Source: Polaribacter sp. MED152 (GTDB taxonomy: Bacteria; Bacteroidota; Bacteroidia; Flavobacteriales; Flavobacteriaceae). From it: DNA of 64,000 nucleotides. A program made the translations under genes and the position numbers. Positions 43,553 through 54,240 of the stretch are shown piece after piece; the first letter of the stretch is position 1, and each line of letters starts with the position of its first letter. The stretch lies in NCBI RefSeq assembly GCF_000152945.2, contig NC_020830.1:2242501-2306500 (forward strand), read 5' to 3'. The notes under the pieces were generated by a model, which searched no databases, had not been told where the DNA came from, and worked only from the letters and a program-made list of their open reading frames with translations.

Positions 43553-45286
43553 ATGGAGACAAAAACCATATCAAGTACACAGTCAAAAGCTAAAGCAACA
43601 GAGCGTATTTCTGGAAGTGAGGCAATTGTTAGATGTTTAATTGAAGAAGGTGTTGATATTTTATACGGATATCCAGGAGGTGCAATTATGCCTGTCTATG
43701 ATGAGTTGTATAAATACCAAGGTAAAATTCACCATGTTTTAACACGTCATGAGCAAGGTGCAACACATTCTGCACAAGGTTATGCACGTATTTCTGGAAA
43801 AGTTGGTGTTGCTATGGCTACCTCTGGTCCTGGAGCAACAAACCTAATTACAGGAATTGCAGATGCGCAAATAGATTCTACACCAATGGTTTGTATTACT
43901 GGACAAGTTGCGTCACATTTATTGGGTAGTGATGCTTTTCAAGAAACAGATATTGTTGGTATTTCAACTCCAGTTACGAAATGGAACTGCCAAATTACAA
44001 AGGCTGAAGATATTCCAAAAGCAATGGCAAAAGCATTTTACATTGCCAAAAGTGGAAGACCAGGTCCTGTTTTAGTAGATATTACAAAAGATGCTCAATT
44101 TGAAGAGTTTGATTTTGCTTACGAAAAATGTACTCATGTTAGAAGTTACAATCCTGTACCAACAACAGATATTACAAAGGTTAAAGAAGCTGCAGATCTA
44201 ATAAACGCAGCAAAGAAACCAATGATTGTTTGGGGTCAAGGTGTAATTTTAGGTAAGGCAGAAGAAGAGTTTAAGGCTGTTGTAGAAAAAGCAGGAATAC
44301 CTGCTGCTTGGACAATATTAGGAGCTTCTGCAATACCAACTTCACATCCATTAAATGTTGGTATGGTTGGTATGCATGGTAATTATGCACCAAATATTTT
44401 AACTAATGAATGTGATGTGCTTATTGCAATAGGTATGCGTTTTGATGATCGAGTTACAGGGAGTTTAAATACTTATGCAAAACAAGCCAAAGTAATTCAC
44501 TTCGAAATTGATCCTGCAGAGATTGATAAAAATGTAAAATCTGATGTAGCAGTTTTGGGTGATGCAAAAAAGAGTTTAGCAGAACTTTTGCCATTTTTAG
44601 AAGAAAAATCTCACTCAGATTGGCATCAGAAATTTAAAGATCTGTATCAAATTGAATATGATAAAGTAATTAAAAACGATTTGTATCCTACAAAAGAAGG
44701 CCTAACAATGGGCGAGGTTTTAAAAGAAATCAACATTCAGAGTAAAGGTAAGGCTGCAATTGTAACAGATGTTGGTCAACATCAAATGGTTGCTTGTAGA
44801 TATGCAGATTTTAACGTGTCTAAAAGTAATATCACTTCAGGTGGTTTAGGAACAATGGGCTTTGGTTTGCCAGCTGCAATTGGTGCAAAAATGGCAGCTC
44901 CAGTTCGTGAAGTAGTTTCTATTTCTGGAGATGGTGGTTACCAAATGACAATTCAAGAATTAGGTACTATTTTTCAGCAAAAAGCTGCAGTAAAAGTAGT
45001 GGTTTTAAATAATGATTTCTTAGGTATGGTTCGTCAATGGCAACAATTGTTTTTTGATAAAAGATATGCCTCTACAGAAATGGTGAATCCTAATTTTGTA
45101 GCTATTGCAGAAGGGTATTATATTAAGGCTAGAAAAGTTGCTAAACGTGAAGAATTAGCTGAGGCTGTAGCAGAAATGATGCAAAGTAAAGAAGCTTATT
45201 TCTTAGAAGTTTGCGTAGAAAAAGAAGATAATGTATTTCCAATGATACCTTCAGGAGCTAGTGTTTCTGATATAAGATTAGAATAA
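43553..45286 (+). CDS. ilvB: Acetolactate synthase, large catalytic subunit
   Basis: 577-aa ThDP enzyme. YGYPGGAIMPVYDELY, the conserved Glu in TRHEQGATHSAQGYAR, GPGATNLITGIADA, and the ThDP/Mg motif SGDGGYQMTIQEL ending in NNDFLGMVRQWQ. A flavin-binding middle domain lies between. It makes acetolactate and acetohydroxybutyrate. It starts 94 nt after ilvD and ends 1 nt before ilvN. Confidence 0.97.
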   Translation: METKTISSTQSKAKATERISGSEAIVRCLIEEGVDILYGYPGGAIMPVYDELYKYQGKIHHVLTRHEQGATHSAQGYARISGKVGVAMATSGPGATNLITGIADAQIDSTPMVCITGQVASHLLGSDAFQETDIVGISTPVTKWNCQITKAEDIPKAMAKAFYIAKSGRPGPVLVDITKDAQFEEFDFAYEKCTHVRSYNPVPTTDITKVKEAADLINAAKKPMIVWGQGVILGKAEEEFKAVVEKAGIPAAWTILGASAIPTSHPLNVGMVGMHGNYAPNILTNECDVLIAIGMRFDDRVTGSLNTYAKQAKVIHFEIDPAEIDKNVKSDVAVLGDAKKSLAELLPFLEEKSHSDWHQKFKDLYQIEYDKVIKNDLYPTKEGLTMGEVLKEINIQSKGKAAIVTDVGQHQMVACRYADFNVSKSNITSGGLGTMGFGLPAAIGAKMAAPVREVVSISGDGGYQMTIQELGTIFQQKAAVKVVVLNNDFLGMVRQWQQLFFDKRYASTEMVNPNFVAIAEGYYIKARKVAKREELAEAVAEMMQSKEAYFLEVCVEKEDNVFPMIPSGASVSDIRLE

Positions 45287-45287
45287 G

Positions 45288-45821
45288 ATGAGTACAGAAG
45301 AAAAACAATTATACACAGTATCTATTTATACTGAAAATAATATTGGATTGTTGAATAGGATTTCTGCAATTTTTCAAAGAAGACATATTAATATAGAAAG
45401 TTTAAATACTTCTCCATCTGAAATAGAAGGTGTTTCTAAGTTTACTATTGTTGTAAATATTGATGAAGTAAATATCAAGAAGATTATTGGTCAGATTGAG
45501 AAGCAGGTAGAGGTGATTAAAGCTTACTATCATAATCTAGATCAAATTATATATCAAATTTCTGGATTGTTTAAAATAAAATCAGAATTGTTATTCGAAG
45601 AGCCTCAAATACAAAACATTATTAAAGAAAGCAATGCTAGAATTGTAACAGTAAACAAAGCCTTTTTTATTCTTGAGAAGTCTGGAAGAAAAGAAGAAAT
45701 TGTAGAAATGTATAACCAGTTAAGTAAATTCGGGATTATGCAATACACACGTTCTGGCTTAATTGCAGTTACAAAAGAAGAAATGAAAATTTCATCATTA
45801 TTAGAATCATACAACAACTAA
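45288..45821 (+). CDS. ilvN: Acetolactate synthase, small regulatory subunit
   Basis: 177-aa regulatory subunit. The N-terminal ACT domain (TVSIYTENNIGLLNRISAIF, RRHINIESLN) is the binding site for the feedback amino acid (valine in known enzymes); the C-terminal domain (105-177) activates the large subunit. Only 1 nt separates it from ilvB. Confidence 0.95.
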   Translation: MSTEEKQLYTVSIYTENNIGLLNRISAIFQRRHINIESLNTSPSEIEGVSKFTIVVNIDEVNIKKIIGQIEKQVEVIKAYYHNLDQIIYQISGLFKIKSELLFEEPQIQNIIKESNARIVTVNKAFFILEKSGRKEEIVEMYNQLSKFGIMQYTRSGLIAVTKEEMKISSLLESYNN

Positions 45822-45909
45822 AAATAGAGAAAAGAGTATCATTTTAAACGAAAGAAGTTCTTAAAACTTTTTTTTTCATGTGCTCTAATCAACAATTAAA
45901 AACAAAAAA

Positions 45910-47382
45910 ATGTCAAATTATTTTAACACATTAACATTAAGACAAAAACTAGAGCAATTAGGGAAATGTCGTTTTATGGATGCTTCAGAATTTGAAGATG
46001 GAGTAGCTGCCTTAAAAGGGAAAAAAATTGTTATTGTGGGCTGTGGAGCACAAGGATTAAATCAAGGTTTAAACATGAGAGAATCTGGTTTAGATATCTC
46101 ATATACCTTAAGGCAAGCAGCAATTGATCAAAAAAGAGAATCATATACAAATGCTATTTCTAATAATTTTGAAGTAGGTACTTATGAAGAGTTGTTGCCA
46201 ACTGCAGATTTGGTAATTAACTTAACACCAGACAAGCAACATACAAACGTGGTGAAAGCAGTAATGCCTTTAATGAAAAAAGGAGCAACATTATCATATT
46301 CTCATGGATTTAATATTGTTGAAGAAGGGATGCAAATACGTAAAGATTTAACGGTTATTATGGTTGCACCAAAATCTCCTGGATCTGAAGTAAGAGAGGA
46401 GTATAAAAGAGGTTTTGGAGTGCCAACATTAATTGCAGTACATCCAGAAAATGATCCTGAACAAAAAGGTTGGGCACAAGCAAAAGCGTATGCAGTTGCA
46501 ACAGGTGGTCATAAAGCTGGTGTTTTAGAATCATCTTTTGTTGCAGAGGTAAAGTCAGATTTAATGGGTGAGCAAACCATTTTATGTGGATTGTTACAAA
46601 CAGGTGCTATTTTATCTTTTGATAAAATGGTTGAAGAAGGTATTGATGCTGGTTATGCAGCGAAATTAATTCAATATGGCTGGGAAACTGTAACTGAGGC
46701 ATTAAAGCATGGAGGAATTACAAATATGATGGATAGATTATCTAATCCTGCCAAAGTTGAAGCCTTTAGATTGTCAGAGGAATTAAAAGATATTATGCGT
46801 CCATTATTTCAAAAACATATGGATGATATCATGACTGGTCATTTCTCTAAAACTATGATGGAAGACTGGGCTAATGATGATGTAAACCTATTAAAATGGA
46901 GAGAAGCTACAGGTGAAACTGCATTTGAAAAACAGCAAATAACAGATCAAGAAATATCTGAGCAAGAATATTTTGATCATGGTACATTGTTAGTTGCTTT
47001 TGTTAGAGCAGGCGTAGAGTTGGCTTTTGAAGCAATGACAGAATCTGGAATTATAGATGCCTCTGCTTATTATGAGTCTTTACATGAAACACCGTTAATT
47101 GCAAACACTATTGCACGTAAAAAATTATATGAAATGAATCGTGTAATTTCTGATACTGCAGAGTATGGTTGTTATTTATTTGATCATGCATGTAAGCCTT
47201 TATTGACTGATTTTATGAAAACTGTCTCTACAAATGTTATTGGTAAATCTTTTAGCAGTGATAATTGTGTAGATAATCAAGAATTAATTAAAATCAATAA
47301 AATTATAAGAAATCATCCAGTAGAAGTTGTAGGAGAGCAATTAAGAGCTTCTATGACAGCTATGAAGGTGATTAAGTCATAA
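45910..47382 (+). CDS. ilvC: Ketol-acid reductoisomerase, class II (long form)
   Basis: 490-aa NADPH-dependent enzyme. The length and two repeated knotted helical domains identify the long class II form. Nucleotide motif [20 protein letters not shown]; metal-site residues lie in [14 protein letters not shown] and again in the second helical domain. It follows ilvN by 88 nt, a gap with only a weak AAGTT/AACTT hairpin before eight or nine T, which might attenuate. Confidence 0.96.
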   Translation: MSNYFNTLTLRQKLEQLGKCRFMDASEFEDGVAALKGKKIVIVGCGAQGLNQGLNMRESGLDISYTLRQAAIDQKRESYTNAISNNFEVGTYEELLPTADLVINLTPDKQHTNVVKAVMPLMKKGATLSYSHGFNIVEEGMQIRKDLTVIMVAPKSPGSEVREEYKRGFGVPTLIAVHPENDPEQKGWAQAKAYAVATGGHKAGVLESSFVAEVKSDLMGEQTILCGLLQTGAILSFDKMVEEGIDAGYAAKLIQYGWETVTEALKHGGITNMMDRLSNPAKVEAFRLSEELKDIMRPLFQKHMDDIMTGHFSKTMMEDWANDDVNLLKWREATGETAFEKQQITDQEISEQEYFDHGTLLVAFVRAGVELAFEAMTESGIIDASAYYESLHETPLIANTIARKKLYEMNRVISDTAEYGCYLFDHACKPLLTDFMKTVSTNVIGKSFSSDNCVDNQELIKINKIIRNHPVEVVGEQLRASMTAMKVIKS

Positions 47383-47404
47383 ATTTAAATTGTTTATTAT
47401 TTTT

Positions 47405-47436
47405 AAACCTGCTAATGAAAATTGGTAGGTTTTTTG
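47405..47436 (+). terminator. Terminator of the ilv operon
   Basis: A 12-bp stem (47405-47416 with 47421-47432) including two G-T pairs, GAAA loop, then T residues, 22 nt after ilvC. Confidence 0.87.
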
Positions 47437-47501
47437 TTTTTTACTCGTTTTTTTCGAAATCATTTTCGTAGTTAATTAGCAACTTTCATTAATAGGAGTG
47501 T

Positions 47502-47509
47502 TATTTTTG
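47502..47509 (+). promoter_or_regulatory. -7 promoter box of gapN
   Basis: Exact TATTTTTG, 56 nt before the ATG at 47566. Confidence 0.5.
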
Positions 47510-47565
47510 CTAACTTGATTACCCATATTTCTGGTTGTATAAAACAACCAAAAACTAGCATAATT

Positions 47566-49158
47566 ATGATAAAAATAAATCAGAATATACCAGAGGAATT
47601 TAAAATTGATACACTTTTACATCAAAAATCATATTTAGTAAATGGTGAGTTAAAAGAGTGGAAAGGTGAGTTCACTGAAGTGTATTCTACAATATCTTCT
47701 ACAGAAGAGTATAAACCCACTCTTTTGGGTACAATTCCTAATCTCACAGAAAACGAAGCTATAGAGGCTTTAAATTCGGCTTATAGAGCTTATGATAGAG
47801 GTCAAGGTATGTGGCCTACAATGCGTGTTGCAGATAGAATATCTTGTATGGAGGAGTTTGCAGACCAAATGAAAACCAAACGTGAAGAAGTTGTTAAACT
47901 TTTAATGTGGGAAATTGGAAAATCGCACGCAGACTCAGAGAAAGAATTTGATAGAACAGTTGAGTATGTTTATGACACCATTGAGGATTATAAACAAATG
48001 GACAGAGATTCTGCTAAGTTTGAAAAACATAGTGGAGTACATGCTCATATTAGAAGAGGTCCCTTAGGTGTTGTATTGTGTTTGGGGCCTTACAATTATC
48101 CTTTAAATGAAACTTTTGCGCTGTTAATTCCTGCTTTAATTATGGGTAATACAGCTGTGTTTAAGCCTGCTAAGCATGGGGTTTTATTACTTTCTCCAAT
48201 AATGGAGGCTTTTCAGAATAGTTTTCCTGAAGGGGTTGTGAATATTATTTATGGTAGAGGTCGTGTTTTAGCTACACCAATCATGAAAACAGGTAAAGTT
48301 GATATTTTAGCGCTAATAGGCAATAGTAAATCAGCAAATGCTATACAAGCGAATCATCCTTATAAAAATAGGTTAAGGTTGGTATTGGGTTTAGAGGCTA
48401 AAAATCCTGGAATTGTTTTGCCAGATGCTGATTTAGATTTGGCGATCGAAGAATGTTTAACGGGTTCAACTTCCTTTAATGGCCAAAGATGTACAGCACT
48501 TAAAATATTGTTTGTACATGAGCATATTGTAGATAAATTTAATAAACGTTTTGCAGAAAAGGTAGATGCTTTAAAATTTGGAAATCCTTGGGAAAAGGAT
48601 GTAAAATTAACTCCATTACCAGAACCAGGCAAGCCAGATTATATACAAGAATTGATAGATGATGCTAAAGAAAAAGGTGCAAAGATTTTGAATGAAAAAG
48701 GGGGTGAGCGAACCGAAAACTATATTTTTCCATCAGTATTATATCCTGTATCAAAAAACATGAGGGTTTATGAAGAAGAGCAATTTGGGCCAGTAATTCC
48801 TATTGTTTCATTTAAAAATATACAAGAACCTTTAGATGCTATGGCTGATTCTAACTATGGTCAGCAAGTAAGTGTTTTTGGGAGTGATGTAAAAACTTTA
48901 GCACCACTAATAGATACATTGGTTAATCTAGTTTGTAGAGTAAACCTTAATAGTGCAGCACAAAGAGGGCCAGATGTATATCCGTTTACGGGTAGAAAAG
49001 ATTCTGCAGTGAGTACTTTAAGTGTGCATGATGCTTTACGATCTTTCTCAATAAGAACCTTTGTAGCCTCTAAAGATACAGAGTATAACAATAGTATATT
49101 GCAAGAACTCTTAGATAAAAAAACGTCTAACTTTATTAATACAGATTATATTTTATAG
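47566..49158 (+). CDS. gapN: NADP-dependent glyceraldehyde-3-phosphate dehydrogenase
   Basis: 530-aa aldehyde dehydrogenase of the non-phosphorylating GapN type: it oxidises glyceraldehyde-3-phosphate straight to 3-phosphoglycerate and yields NADPH. Rossmann part [20 protein letters not shown], general-base Glu in [10 protein letters not shown], catalytic Cys in [10 protein letters not shown], and [14 protein letters not shown]. It is somewhat longer than bacterial GapN (about 475 aa), mainly at the N-terminus. The specific substrate is by similarity; another aldehyde is possible. Start: ATG at 47566 rather than the upstream TTG at 47515. Confidence 0.85.
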   Translation: MIKINQNIPEEFKIDTLLHQKSYLVNGELKEWKGEFTEVYSTISSTEEYKPTLLGTIPNLTENEAIEALNSAYRAYDRGQGMWPTMRVADRISCMEEFADQMKTKREEVVKLLMWEIGKSHADSEKEFDRTVEYVYDTIEDYKQMDRDSAKFEKHSGVHAHIRRGPLGVVLCLGPYNYPLNETFALLIPALIMGNTAVFKPAKHGVLLLSPIMEAFQNSFPEGVVNIIYGRGRVLATPIMKTGKVDILALIGNSKSANAIQANHPYKNRLRLVLGLEAKNPGIVLPDADLDLAIEECLTGSTSFNGQRCTALKILFVHEHIVDKFNKRFAEKVDALKFGNPWEKDVKLTPLPEPGKPDYIQELIDDAKEKGAKILNEKGGERTENYIFPSVLYPVSKNMRVYEEEQFGPVIPIVSFKNIQEPLDAMADSNYGQQVSVFGSDVKTLAPLIDTLVNLVCRVNLNSAAQRGPDVYPFTGRKDSAVSTLSVHDALRSFSIRTFVASKDTEYNNSILQELLDKKTSNFINTDYIL

Positions 49159-49162
49159 GGCA

Positions 49163-49200
49163 AAAAAAAATACCAAATCAAATGATTTGGTATTTTTTTT
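49163..49200 (+). terminator. Bidirectional terminator between gapN and SPOR gene
   Basis: A near-perfect palindrome: eight A, TACCAAATCA, AA loop, TGATTTGGTA, eight T. Lies between convergent genes. Confidence 0.92.
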
Positions 49201-49217
49201 ATCTGTACTTGTTTGAT

Positions 49218-49586
49218 TTATTTTCCTAATGGAATCACGATTAAGCCAGAGAATTTTTCAGAAAAATTCATCATTGCTTTATCAGCTTCAAGTTTCGTTT
49301 TATAATTACCAACCAATACTTTCCAATAAGGCTGATTGTAGTCTAATTTGGTATAATTTCCAGGAAAAAGTACATTGAATTTACTTTGCGTACTTCTTGC
49401 CTTAGTTTCATTTCCATAATATAGTTGAATACGATAGCCATAACCAAATTGCTTATTAAATGCTCTTTTTTTAGCAATTAACTTACGCACACTTTCGCTT
49501 GCATTTGTATTATTTTGAGCATTCGATTCTGTAGTTGTTAACAAACCAAAGGCTAAAAAAATGAATAAAATTATGAAGTTTTTCAT
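49218..49586 (-). CDS. Secreted SPOR-domain protein
   Basis: 122-aa exported protein. A signal peptide (1-23, cleaved after SNA) and a short linker precede a SPOR domain (50-120: YRIQLYYGNETKARSTQSKF, WKVLVGNYKTKLEADKAMMN). SPOR domains bind denuded peptidoglycan at division sites. Divergent to the respiratory operon. A perfect TATTTTTG box (49601-49608, minus strand) ends 14 nt upstream. Confidence 0.9.
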   Translation of the reverse strand: MKNFIILFIFLAFGLLTTTESNAQNNTNASESVRKLIAKKRAFNKQFGYGYRIQLYYGNETKARSTQSKFNVLFPGNYTKLDYNQPYWKVLVGNYKTKLEADKAMMNFSEKFSGLIVIPLGK

Positions 49587-49708
49587 AAAAAAAATTTCTA
49601 CAAAAATAACGACATCTTTTAGATTATATTGAAAAAAACCTTTATTTAGAATTGTTATAAATTAATATTTACCATCCTTTTCCTTTTTTTAAATTTAGCA
49701 ATATGTAG

Positions 49709-49716
49709 TACTTTTG
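49709..49716 (+). promoter_or_regulatory. -7 promoter box of the act-cox respiratory operon
   Basis: Exact TACTTTTG, 61 nt before the actA ATG. No other such box was seen in the short gaps between actA and coxA, so it may drive the whole 11.4-kb operon. Confidence 0.6.
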
Positions 49717-49777
49717 TACAACTGTTCAAAAAGTGGTTTTTGGGCTATTTATACAGATATTAAAATAGTTTGTAAAT

Positions 49778-51085
49778 ATGAAAAGTGTAGCGTTACACAG
49801 TAAAATAATCAAAGTACTTCTTAAGAGTTTTACAATCATTCTGCTTTTTTCAATTAGCTTATCTTCTTATTCTCAAGAAGTTGATGCTGCTCGTCAAGCA
49901 GAGGGTAGAAAACTTTTTAAATCCCTTTGTGCTTCATGTCACAAGTTAGATAGAAAACTTGTTGGGCCAGCTTTAGGTGGTGTAGAAGAGCGTAGAGAGA
50001 ATGAGTGGTTATTAGCTTGGATTAAGAATAATGCAGAGCTAAGAGCGTCTGGAGATAGACAGGCTATTGCAATTTACGAGGAATATAATGGGTCTCCAAT
50101 GACGGCTTTTCCTCAGTTGAGTGATGATCAAATCAATAACATTTTGTATTACACTACTGTAGGTGATCCTGTAAAGGCGGATGTTGCAGGTACTGCTGTT
50201 GTAGACGCAACTGCAGGTGGAGGTTCAGGTAGTGCTCCTGATTGGATTATTTATTTGTTAGCTGGTGCAATAATTGTTGCTTTCTTAATGATTGCAAGTT
50301 TATTAAAGCAGGTTAATGAATTAAAAGGTAACAAGTCTGCGAATAAATCAAACTTAAAAAGAGACTTGTATGAATTGTGGGAAGGTATTAAAGGAAATAC
50401 ATTCTTACATGTTTTAACTACAATCTTTGTTTTGTTGATTGGTGCTTACATTGTTTTTGGTACTTTATTCAAAGTTGGGGTAAACGAAGGTTATATGCCT
50501 TTGCAGCCAATTGCATTTTCTCATAAAATTCACTCTGGTGAAAATAAAATAGAATGTCAATACTGTCACTCTTCTGCAAAACATAGTAAACATTCAGGTA
50601 TTCCTTCTGTAAACGTTTGTATGAATTGTCATAAAAATATTGCTGAAGTGTCTGAAGGAACTGTAGTTGAGTGGGATGGAATGACTTATGGTAAGGCTGA
50701 GCTAGATAAGGAAATCGCTAAGATTTACGATGCTGCAGGTTGGGATCCAGATGAGTTAGAATATACAGGAAATACAAAGCCTATTAAATGGGTTAGAATT
50801 CATAATTTGCCAGACTTTGCTTACTTTAACCATTCACAACACGTAACTGTAGGTGGTATAGAGTGTCAAAAATGTCATGGGCCTGTTGAGACTTACGATG
50901 AAATGCGTCAGTTCTCACCTTTAACTATGGGTTGGTGTATCAATTGTCATAGAGAGACTAATGTAGACTTAAAGGGTACAGAGTATTATGATAATATCCA
51001 CAAAGAATTAGCAAAAAAGTACAATGTAGATAAGGTTACTATTGCTCAGTTAGGTGGATTAGAATGTGGTAAGTGCCACTATTAA
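49778..51085 (+). CDS. actA: Alternative complex III subunit ActA, six-heme cytochrome c
   Basis: 435-aa multiheme subunit of alternative complex III (menaquinol:cytochrome c oxidoreductase). A signal peptide precedes a single-heme cytochrome c domain (CASCH at 51-55, with Met in SPMTAF). Two membrane helices follow (about 155-177 and 212-234). The periplasmic C-terminal half has five more sites: CQYCH, CMNCH, CQKCH, CINCH and CGKCH. That makes six heme sites; the usual ActA is pentaheme, so the N-terminal domain is an addition or fusion. First gene of the operon. Confidence 0.93.
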   Translation: MKSVALHSKIIKVLLKSFTIILLFSISLSSYSQEVDAARQAEGRKLFKSLCASCHKLDRKLVGPALGGVEERRENEWLLAWIKNNAELRASGDRQAIAIYEEYNGSPMTAFPQLSDDQINNILYYTTVGDPVKADVAGTAVVDATAGGGSGSAPDWIIYLLAGAIIVAFLMIASLLKQVNELKGNKSANKSNLKRDLYELWEGIKGNTFLHVLTTIFVLLIGAYIVFGTLFKVGVNEGYMPLQPIAFSHKIHSGENKIECQYCHSSAKHSKHSGIPSVNVCMNCHKNIAEVSEGTVVEWDGMTYGKAELDKEIAKIYDAAGWDPDELEYTGNTKPIKWVRIHNLPDFAYFNHSQHVTVGGIECQKCHGPVETYDEMRQFSPLTMGWCINCHRETNVDLKGTEYYDNIHKELAKKYNVDKVTIAQLGGLECGKCHY

Positions 51086-51157
51086 TTAAAAAAGAAGAAT
51101 AGTTTTTGTAATTGGCCTTTAAGCCAAACAAAATCTAAAACTAATAACTATAAGTAA

Positions 51158-54100
51158 ATGGCTTCAAACAAAAAATACTGGAAAAGTGTTGAGGAACTAA
51201 AAGGTAGTTCTATTGTTGAAACGTTAAGTAAAAATGAGTTTGTAGATGAAATTGCTACAGATCAGTTTTTAGGTGATAAAGAAACATTAGAGAATAGTTC
51301 TACTTCACGTAGAGATTTTTTAAAGTACGTTGGTTTTACAACAGCTGCAGCTTCTTTAGCAGCTTGTGAAGGGCCAGTTAGAAAGTCTATTCCTTATGTA
51401 GTTAAACCTAATGATATTATTGCAGGTGTTGCAGACTGGTATGCAACTTCTATGGCTGATGGTTATGACTTTGCAAATGTTTTAGTAAAAACAAGAGAGG
51501 GTCGTCCAATTCAAATTATGCCTAATAAAGATGCAAATGGTACAACTACTGCTAGAGTACAGGCAGCTATTTTATCTTTGTATGATGAGAAGTTACGTTT
51601 AAAAGAACCAACCAAAGCAGGAGAAGTAATTTCGTGGGCAGATGCAGATAAGGAAATTGGTTTAAAATTACTTAGCTTAAAAAATGAAAATAAACCAGTT
51701 GTTTTACTAACTGGTACAATGGCTAGCCCATCAACAGATAAAATTATTTCTGAATTTACAACAGCATATCCAAATATTAAACACGTTGTTTATGATGCAG
51801 TTTCAGAAGCGGGTGCTACAGAAGCTATGCTTGCAATGTATGGCAAAAGAGCATTACCAAACTATCATTTAGAAAAGGCAAAAACAATAGTTTCTATTGG
51901 TGCAGATTTCTTGAGTGATTTCCATGGAGGTTTCGAAAAAGGATATGTAAATGGTAGAAAGCCAGAATCTGGTCAAATGTCTTACCATGTTCAGTTTGAA
52001 AGTAACATGTCTTTAACTGGAGCTAATGCAGATAAAAGAGTGGTGTTAAAGCCATCAGATCAAGTATTCGCTTTATTAAATCTTTATAAAGAAGTAACTG
52101 GTAATAATGTTTCTTCTAAAGCAACTCCTGTAGATGCTGAGATTAAGAAAATGGCTCGTGAGTTAAGAATGAATGGTTCTAGATCTGTTGTAATGACAGG
52201 TTTAAATGATAAAAATGCACAGCTTATTGCTTTTGCAATAAACGAAGCTTTAAGCAGTGAAATCTTTGATACTAAGAATACATTAAATATTCGTCAAGGA
52301 AATGATGCAGAGGTTGCTCAGTTAATTTCAGATATGAAAGCTGGTAGAGTTGCAGGTTTGTTGACGCATAATGTAGATCCTATTTACTCATTAGCAAGCT
52401 CTGCTGATTTTGTTGAAGGATTAGCAAAATTAGAGTTGTCTGTAGCTTTATCTACAGAAAATAGTGCAACTGCTGATGCTTCTAATTATGCATTACCTAC
52501 TCCACACTTTTTAGAGTCTTGGGGAGATACACAATTTGATAGTGTAACTTATGGGTTAATGCAACCAACGATTCAGCCATTATTTAATACACGTCAATTA
52601 CAAGATACTTTATTAAAATGGTCTGGTAATTCAACAAAATATTACGATTATTTAAAAGCCTTTGCTGCAGATTCTGTATTGAATGGTAGTTCTTGGAATA
52701 CAGCTTTACATAATGGTTTCTTTAAAAGAGAAGCTTTAGTTGAAGAAGTTGAATTTACAAGCACAGTGTCTGTTGCTAATGCAGCAGCTACATTATCATC
52801 TTCAGCGAAAAAAGCAAGTGGTTTTGAATTAAACTTATATACTAAAACTGGTTTAGGTGATGGTAAACAAGCTAACAATCCTTGGTTACAAGAATTCCCT
52901 GATCCAATTACTAGAGCTTCTTGGGATAATTATTTAACAATGTCTATTGCTGATGCAAAAGAGTTAGGTTTCTCAAATCCTGTAAAGGATAATGGGGCAA
53001 TTAATGGTGACTATGCTAAGATTTCTGTAAACGGAAAAGAAGCTGTAGTTCCAGTAATGATTCAGCCAGGTCAAGCTAAAGGATCTATAGGTTTAGCCTT
53101 AGGTTTTGGTAAAACGTTTGGTTTAAAAGAAGAAATGCAAGTTGGTGTTAATGCATATCCATTTTATGCAAATAGCAACAATATCCAATATGGAGTAACT
53201 ATAGAAAAGGTTGGAGGCTATCATGAGTTTGCTTGTACACAAGTACAAAAAACTATTGCAGGTCGTCATGACATATTAAAAGTTGCTTCTTTAAAGGAAT
53301 ATAAAAATGTAGATCCTAAAGATCATCATCATGGATGGAATAAGCCTGCTTATGTTTCTTATGATCATCAAGAAGTAGAGGCGAATACCATTGATTTATG
53401 GGATGAGCACAATAGAGATTTAGGTCATCACTTTAACTTATCTATAGATTTAACATCTTGTACAGGTTGTGGTGCATGTGTGGTAGCATGTCATGCAGAA
53501 AACAATGTGCCAGTTGTTGGTAAGAGAGAGGTAAGAGTTGGTAGAGATATGCACTGGTTGCGTATTGATAGATATTATTCTTCTACAGTAGAAACTAGAG
53601 AAGATGCAAAAGAATTAGGATTAAGTAGAGGAGAAATGTATGAAGCTTTAGAAACTGAAGCTGAAAATCCTGAGGTTACTTTCCAACCAATGATGTGTCA
53701 GCATTGTAATCATGCACCTTGTGAAACAGTTTGTCCTGTTGCAGCAACAACTCATGGTCGTCAAGGACAAAATCAAATGACTTATAACAGGTGTGTAGGT
53801 ACTAGATACTGTGCAAATAACTGTCCTTATAGAGTTCGTAGATTTAACTGGTTTGAATACGCAAACAATAATCAGTTCGATTTTAATATGAACAATGAGT
53901 ATGGTAAAATGGTATTAAATCCTGATGTTGTAGTTAGAGGTAGGGGAGTTATGGAGAAGTGTTCTATGTGTATTCAAATGACACAAGCAACAATCCTTAA
54001 AGCTAAAAAAGAAGGTAGAGCAGTAAATACAGATGAATTTGAAACAGCTTGTTCATCAGCATGTACAACTGGTTCATTAGTTTTTGGTGATGTAAATAAT

Positions 54101-54220
54101 AAAGAAGACAAAGTAGCTGCTTTAGCAAAAGACAAAAGAGCTTACAATGTTTTAGATTACTTACAAACTAAACCTAATGTAATCTATCAAGTGAAAATAA
54201 AAAATACAAACGAAGCGTAA
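51158..54220 (+). CDS. actB: Alternative complex III subunit ActB, iron-sulfur protein
   Basis: 1020-aa subunit. A Tat signal (SRRDFLK at 50-56) ends in a possible lipobox (LAAC, Cys70). Residues 75-735 resemble a molybdopterin oxidoreductase, which in this complex holds no molybdenum. The C-terminal ferredoxin part (about 765-1000) has four cysteine groups: CTGCGACVVAC, CQHCNHAPCETVC, CVGTRYCANNC and CSMCIQM...CSSAC, fitting one [3Fe-4S] and three [4Fe-4S] clusters in known complexes. It passes electrons from quinol to the hemes. Confidence 0.95.
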   Translation: MASNKKYWKSVEELKGSSIVETLSKNEFVDEIATDQFLGDKETLENSSTSRRDFLKYVGFTTAAASLAACEGPVRKSIPYVVKPNDIIAGVADWYATSMADGYDFANVLVKTREGRPIQIMPNKDANGTTTARVQAAILSLYDEKLRLKEPTKAGEVISWADADKEIGLKLLSLKNENKPVVLLTGTMASPSTDKIISEFTTAYPNIKHVVYDAVSEAGATEAMLAMYGKRALPNYHLEKAKTIVSIGADFLSDFHGGFEKGYVNGRKPESGQMSYHVQFESNMSLTGANADKRVVLKPSDQVFALLNLYKEVTGNNVSSKATPVDAEIKKMARELRMNGSRSVVMTGLNDKNAQLIAFAINEALSSEIFDTKNTLNIRQGNDAEVAQLISDMKAGRVAGLLTHNVDPIYSLASSADFVEGLAKLELSVALSTENSATADASNYALPTPHFLESWGDTQFDSVTYGLMQPTIQPLFNTRQLQDTLLKWSGNSTKYYDYLKAFAADSVLNGSSWNTALHNGFFKREALVEEVEFTSTVSVANAAATLSSSAKKASGFELNLYTKTGLGDGKQANNPWLQEFPDPITRASWDNYLTMSIADAKELGFSNPVKDNGAINGDYAKISVNGKEAVVPVMIQPGQAKGSIGLALGFGKTFGLKEEMQVGVNAYPFYANSNNIQYGVTIEKVGGYHEFACTQVQKTIAGRHDILKVASLKEYKNVDPKDHHHGWNKPAYVSYDHQEVEANTIDLWDEHNRDLGHHFNLSIDLTSCTGCGACVVACHAENNVPVVGKREVRVGRDMHWLRIDRYYSSTVETREDAKELGLSRGEMYEALETEAENPEVTFQPMMCQHCNHAPCETVCPVAATTHGRQGQNQMTYNRCVGTRYCANNCPYRVRRFNWFEYANNNQFDFNMNNEYGKMVLNPDVVVRGRGVMEKCSMCIQMTQATILKAKKEGRAVNTDEFETACSSACTTGSLVFGDVNNKEDKVAALAKDKRAYNVLDYLQTKPNVIYQVKIKNTNEA

Positions 54221-54240
54221 TTAAATTTAAGATATAGAAT

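Noticed and set aside
45866..45885. Weak hairpin AAGTT/AACTT before a T-run between ilvN and ilvC
   Set aside because: Only a 5-bp A/T-rich stem; could occur by chance in this AT-rich DNA.
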